Of a stretch of DNA of 64,000 bases, positions 59,210 through 64,000 are shown piece by piece. The notes under the pieces are model-generated. The model was not told the origin of the DNA. It searched no databases and saw only the letters and a program-made list of their open reading frames with translations. The position numbers were made by a program, and so were the translations under genes. Numbering within the stretch: the stretch's first letter is position 1; each line of letters starts with the position of its first letter. Source of the DNA: Malachius bipustulatus (taxonomy: Eukaryota > Arthropoda > Insecta > Coleoptera > Melyridae); NCBI GenBank assembly GCA_910589415.1, contig OU342631.1:4030001-4094000 (forward strand), in the 5' to 3' direction.

Positions 59210-59836
59210 CATTTTAGGAAACAAAGTTATTCTTCATAAAAAGTTGTTGAGGAGTTTACGAGTTATAAACAAGCGAAAATCGCAATTTTTGAAGTTCAAG
59301 GCCCTTGAAGTACAACGATAACGGCTCAAGATAGATAAAAACGGCTTACATGTCCCATTTCAACTTTTTATGTACTATCCTGTGGTACAGAAACATTTGT
59401 ACTTTCTTGGTTTTTTTATTTGGCGACGCGTGGAGAAATCTTAGAGATTTTTTATCACCGTGTATAAACCGAGGTATAAACATTTCATCTACAGTATAAT
59501 AGATTAGCACATTAAAAGTTAAAATAGGGAGATGTAAGCCGTTTTTATCTATCTTGAGCCGTTTTATTTATACCTACAGGGCTTGAACTTCAAAGATTGC
59601 GATTTTCACTTCTTGTCTGAAAGAAAAAATAAGATTGGTTTTTACAGTTGGTGTTTAAATTGCCTTCCATTAAAAAAAAAAACATAACTTTGATATGCCA
59701 CTGTCATATGGGACACTCTGTATTACTACAAAATAATTTCAAATTGTTGTCATTGTGATCATGTACTTGAATTTTGCAATTTTAAAATCATCGTTAATCC
59801 ACAGAGACCGCATCGCATGAGCTGGGACACCTGTAT
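59210..59836 (-). mobile_element. Family A palindrome, copy 2 (left arm shortened)
   Basis: Contains AGTTATAAACAAGCGAAAAT, the CGGCTTACATGTCCCATTT block, the ATTTGGCGACGCGTGGAGAA spacer in the opposite orientation to copy 1, and the right arm through to GAGCTGGGACACCTGTA. The first part of the left arm is missing. Confidence 0.8.
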
Positions 59837-60109
59837 GTATTTGCAATAACCAAAACCTCGCCAAAAACTGTAAACACTTAACTATTGCCATTTGCCACTT
59901 ATTTCATAGCAGACAACTTATCAGAAAACATCAAAAGTTTTTTTCTCCTTTTGTTTTACAAGAAAAAAATAAGGGTCATTAATTATTCTGCTCAGCTCAG
60001 GGGCTGATACCAAGCGTTTTCCTGAACATGAAAACATCTCAGCTCGCATTTTGGTTTTCATGTTTGGTTTTTCAACACCGCTTTTTTGTAGACAGTAGTA
60101 AATTTTTGA

Positions 60110-61770
60110 CTCGGGTGAAGTTAGCAACGAAAACGGAAAACTTAGCAACGGGAGTGGCTAAACATCCGGCTCCGGTACGATGATAATTTAATTACATAAT
60201 CTGCTATTATTGCTTATGAACGACAATGAAATGCCATTTCATGAAATCATGTAAGAACATTTGCGTGTAAAAATAAAAATCCTAGCAACTCATAATGGGC
60301 AGTTCTTGTAATCCAAGATCATTTTTTTACAGCTGGAAATCTGAAACGAGATCTGAAATTCCAAATTCATGGTGGCCGTTCTGGGCCCGGACAAAATTAG
60401 TTTTCACGAGGGCATGATAGGGTTGATCTTTATCCTTTGTTTGGAAAAATAAAAACCCCAGCAACGCATCAAGGTCCCTAATTTTAGCATGACACATTTA
60501 AAAAAAATTTATATTTTTTAAAACCGATGACGAGAAATTTTCGAGCTATTTTCGAACTCTTCAATGGTATTTTCGAGCTGTCTCTAGCTTTCACCGTTTT
60601 CCGGAAAATCGCAATTTTTTATTTGTAATGGCTTATACATTACACTTGACTTTTTTTAATTCAATCTGTGGAGAAACCCAAACAGCACAGGAATTTCGAG
60701 CTATTTTCGAGCTACTCAATGAGATTTTCGAGCTGTTCCTAGCTCTCGTAATTTTCCGGAAAAACAAAAAAAAACCGCTTCGTCGTCCTAGGATTTGACC
60801 TCAATTTTGAAAGTATGTAAGTACTCCCGGAAAAAACGAAAAGCACAGGAATATCGAGCTATTTTCGAGCTACTCAATGAGATTTTCGAGCTGTTCCTAG
60901 CTTTCGTAATTTTCCGAAAAAACTAAAAAAACCGCTTCGTCGTGCTAGGATTGGACTTAAATTTAGTAAGTAAGTATTCCTGGTTCCTGGAAAAAACGGA
61001 AAGCACAGGAATATCGAGCCATTTTCAAGCTACTCAATGAGATTTTCGAGCTGTTGAGTAGCTCGAAAATAGCTCGAAATCCCTGTGCTTTTCATTTTTT
61101 TCCGGGAGTACTTACGTACTTTCAAAATTTAGGTCAAATCCTAATGGGTGAAGCGGTTTTTTTAGTTTTTCCGGAAAATTACGAAGCTAGGAAAGGAACA
61201 GCTCGAAAATACCTCGGAAAATTCCATTGAAGAGCTCGAAAATAGCTCGAAAATCCCTCGTCATCAGTTTTAAAAAATAATAATAAAAAAAAGTGTCATG
61301 CTTAAATTAGGGACCAAACGCATCAAGGGCAGTTTTTATAGCCGAAAATTACAACACCTGAATATGCGGATTCGGAATTTAAAAAAATCATGGCGGCCGT
61401 TTTTGGCCCGGACAAGACGAGTTTTCACCAGGGCATAAATAAAGATGAATGAAAAATAAAGATCAATTCTCTCATGCCCTTGTGAAAACTCGTCTTGTCC
61501 GAGCCTAGAACGGCCTCCATGAATTTGGAATTTCAGATTTCCAGCTTCCAGCTGTGAAAAAAATTATCTTGGATTACAAGAACTGCCCATTATGAGTTGC
61601 TAGGATTTTTATTTTTACACGCAAATGTTCTTACATGATTTCATGAAATGGCATTTCATTGTCGTTCAAGCAAAATTAGCAGATAATGTAATAATTAAAT
61701 TTTCATCGCACCGGAGCCGGATGTTTAGCCACTCCCGTTGCCAAGTTTTCGTTGCTAACTTCACCCGAGT
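60110..61770. mobile_element. 1.66 kb palindrome with internal tandem units
   Basis: CTCGGGTGAAGTTAGCAACG, the AACGGGAGTGGCTAAACATC block and the CATTTCATGAAATCATGTAA block on the left are mirrored by the right side up to 61770. Arms exceed 400 bp each, with good identity at the outer parts. The interior contains a 160 bp tandem array. Inversely placed GTTTTCACGAGGGCAT and GTTTTCACCAGGGCAT blocks are also present, plus an extra right-hand copy near 61475. The frames at 61625-61870 are arm sequence. Confidence 0.85.
60671..61090 (+). repeat. About 160 bp tandem array (three units) inside the 60-62 kb palindrome
   Basis: Units begin GCACAGGAAT-TCGAGCTATT and run through ACTCAATGAGATTTTCGAGC and AAACCGCTTCGTCGT to a TAAGTA-TCC end. 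They start near 60686, 60844 and 61002; the last is cut and turns into the inverted arm at about 61055. A shorter related piece precedes them at 60535-60605. The right arm has only about two inverted units. Confidence 0.8.
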
Positions 61771-61914
61771 AAATTTTTGGGGGAAGCACAAGGATTCGAA
61801 ACTCTTCCTAGTGAAAACTACAAGCTGCACCACCACATGCCACAAACAAACCAACAACTACTTATATTAAGTTTATAAAATCTAATCTGAGACAGAGTCT
61901 TGAGACCCATCAAA

Positions 61915-63382
61915 TAGTGGCGTGTGTGAGTCGGACGAACATGTAAATATTTTGAGCCGGAACAAGATTACTTCCTCCCCCCGTTTTCGAGGATGCTGAA
62001 CACGATGCCGTTGTCAGAATTTCTCTTTGGGGTTGCGCAACCCCTCAAAACGGCCAAAAACCACCCCCTAGAGAGATAAACCGCGCTTCAATCCATTTCC
62101 CTGCGAAAAAAAACCTTCCCCCCGTTTTCGAGGATGCTGAGCACAATGGAGGTGCTGGACATCGCGTGCGACCCCGACCAACCCCTCCACCGGCCAATAC
62201 TCACCCCCGAAATGGGTGATTTTTTTTATGTATATGTAGGCCAAACGACGGACTTTGTCGAAAAACTTTTTGAAAATTCAAGTACAGAATCACAATGGCC
62301 ATAATTTAAAATTATTTTGGAGTATAAAGAGTGTCCCATATGACAGTGACATATCAAAGTTATGTTTTTTTAAATGGAATGCTCCTATGTTATTGCATTT
62401 TTAGATTGTCTGAGAAGAGGAAATGAGATTGGCTTTTACAGTTGGTGTTTAAATTCAGAAGTTTTTGAGTTATAAACAAGTGAAAATCGTCATTTTTCGA
62501 GTTCAAGGCCCTGTACAACGAAATCGGTTCAAGATAGAGAAAAACGGCTTACATGTCCCTATTTTAACTTTTTATGTACTATCCTATGGTATAGAAACAT
62601 TTATTTTGTACTTTCTTTGATTTTTTTATTTGGCGACGCGTGGAGAAATCTCAGATTTTTTCAAATTTTTTATCACCCGGTATAAACATTTCATCTACAT
62701 CATAGGATAGTACATGAAAAGTTAAAATAAGGACATGTAAGCCGTTTTTCTCTATCTTGAACCGATTTCGTTGTACAGGGCCTTGAACTCGAAAAATGAC
62801 GATTTTCACTTGTTTATAACTCAAAAACTTCTGAATTTAAACACCAACTGTAAAAGCCAATCTTATTTCCTCTTCTCAGACAATCTAAAAATGCAATAAC
62901 ATAGGAGCATTCCTTTTAAAAAAACATAACTTTGATATGTCACTGTCATATGGGACACTCTTTATACTCAAAATAATTTTAAATTATGGCCATTGTGATT
63001 CTGTACTTGAATTTTCAAAAAGTTTTTTGAAAAAGTCCATCGTTTGGCCTACATATACATAAAAAAAATCACCCATTTCGGGGGTGAGTATTGGCCGGTG
63101 GAGGGGTTGGTCGGGGTCGCACGCGATGTCCAGCACCTCCATTGTGCTCAGCATCCTCGAAAACGGGGGGAAGGTTTTTTTTCGCAGGGAAATGGATTGA
63201 AGCGCGGTTTATCTCTCTAGGGGGTGGTTTTTGGCCGTTTTGAGGGGTTGCGCAACCCCAAAGAGAAATTCTGACAACGGCATCGTGTTCAGCATCCTCG
63301 AAAACGAGGGGGGGAAGTAATCTTGTTCCGGCTCAAAATATTTACAATTTTCGGGGTTTTTTCCGACTCACACACGCTACTA
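61915..63382. mobile_element. 1.47 kb compound palindrome: outer arms plus a family A core
   Basis: TAGTGGCGTGTGTGAGTCGG mirrors CCGACTCACACACGCTACTA, with TA at both edges. The outer arms (about 61915-62240 and 63056-63382) share CGTTTTCGAGGATGCTGAAC, the GGGTTGCGCAACCCC palindrome, the GCGCTTCAATCCATTTCCCT block and TGGACATCGCGTGCGACCCC in mirrored order with very few differences. They join the family A arms at the same junction on both sides (ATGTATATGTAGGCCAAACG and its complement). Confidence 0.9.
62240..63056 (-). mobile_element. Family A core of the compound palindrome (copy 3)
   Basis: From TAGGCCAAACGACGGACTTT to AAAGTCCATCGTTTGGCCTA. It has the same arm sequence as copy 1 and a spacer read in the opposite orientation (ATTTGGCGACGCGTGGAGAA then TTTTTTATCACCCGGTATAA). 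The TACAGGGTGTTCC ends of copy 1 are absent here and the outer arms take their place. Confidence 0.85.
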
Positions 63383-63659
63383 AAATCAGAGATACCTAGT
63401 TAGGTATTATATACGGTATACAATGTATTCCTACCTAAATACCTACGTTTGGAGCTCGGTTTGGGGGTTCTCTTTTGAAGCTGTATTTAAAAATGGAAAA
63501 ATTTTTTGCAGGGTTTTGGTTTTGAATTATTATATATACAGGGTGGGCCACGGTATACGAAACGGAAGATTATGGCCGTGTCTCTGGATTTTAGGATCTT
63601 TTTATTTTTGGAGTGGATAGAGACCCGGCAGAGGTACGTTTTAAAATTATATTCATAAT
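63383..63659. other. Spacer with another TACAGGGTG terminus
   Basis: TATATACAGGGTGGGCCACG near 63534 looks like the left end of a different palindromic element, in which family A copy 4 may be inserted. Its right end would lie beyond the window. Confidence 0.45.
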
Positions 63660-64000
63660 GTACAGGGTGTCCCAAAAGCATAAAACATATCAAAGTTATG
63701 TTTTTTTTAAATGGAATGCTCCTATTTTATTGCATTTTTAGATTGTATGAGAAGAGAAAATAAGATTGGCTTTTACAGTTGGTGTTTAAATTCAGAAGTT
63801 TTTGGGTTATAAACAAGTGAAAATCGTCATTTTTCAAGTTCATGGCCCTGTACAACGAAAACGGCTGAAGATAGAGAAAAACGGCTTACATGGCCCTATT
63901 TTAACTTTTCATGTACTATCCTACGATGTAGATGAAATGTTTATACAGGGTGATAAAAAAATTGAAAAATTCTGAGATTTCTCCACGCGTCGCCAAATAA
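63660..64000 (+). mobile_element. Family A palindrome, copy 4, cut by the window end
   Basis: Starts TACAGGGTGTCCCAAAAGCA, then ACATATCAAAGTTATG and the usual left arm through CGGCTTACATGGCCCTATTT. The window ends inside the spacer (TATACAGGGTGATAAAAAAA and the ACGCGTCGCCAAATAA block). The spacer orientation is the same as copy 1. Confidence 0.9.

Noticed and set aside
1..64000. tRNA genes
   Set aside because: I looked for box B-like GGTTCRANTCC segments and saw none with a convincing cloverleaf. A covariance scan would be decisive.

Overview
This window looks like insect nuclear DNA, AT-rich and full of decayed transposons. The clues are many TACAGGGTG-ended palindromic repeats, mariner-like, P-like (THAP) and pogo-like transposon remains, and several non-LTR retrotransposon pieces. 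GTAGGTA-type runs are frequent. A beetle is my best guess, but that is inference from repeat style only. I found no convincing multi-exon host gene. The window reads as intergenic or deep intronic sequence.

Layout. 1-7 kb: palindromic elements at 1087-1815 and 2881-4069 (the second carries another inside it), then a P-like element with a THAP remnant (about 4912-6693) split by a nearly perfect hairpin (5246-5977). 7-13 kb: a decayed hammerhead ribozyme-like motif and a short retrotransposon piece in otherwise blank AT-rich DNA. 13.4-18.4 kb: a 2.3 kb element holding a hairpin of 'family A', a 147 bp MITE, and a 1.4 kb palindrome that still encodes the last residues of a DDE transposase. 19-34 kb: mostly blank, with a reverse transcriptase pseudogene (28.6-29.3 kb) and an RNase H pseudogene (32.2-32.8 kb, minus). 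35-39 kb: a non-LTR ORF2 remnant, a 5S rRNA-like segment and the C-terminal tail of another reverse transcriptase. 40-49 kb: a 1.3 kb palindrome, two transposase pseudogenes, and a 2.3 kb palindrome carrying a solo LTR in one arm. 50-58 kb: a second solo LTR, a pogo/Tigger-type MITE, a 10 bp minisatellite and a 1 kb palindrome. 59-64 kb: repeated family A hairpins and two very large palindromes, with a further family A copy cut by the window end.

How the parts relate. Most structure here is one theme: half-elements duplicated head to head into long hairpins. Three observations support this: a transposase 3' end in the spacer of one palindrome, identical unusual junctions in both arms of another, and nested insertions whose empty sites can still be read in the partner arm or in a tandem copy. 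Nothing in the window is likely to encode a working protein. The likely activities are non-autonomous mobility and, if transcribed, hairpin RNA. All coordinates and similarities were read by eye without alignment tools; ends may be off by a few bases, or by tens of bases for diverged elements.
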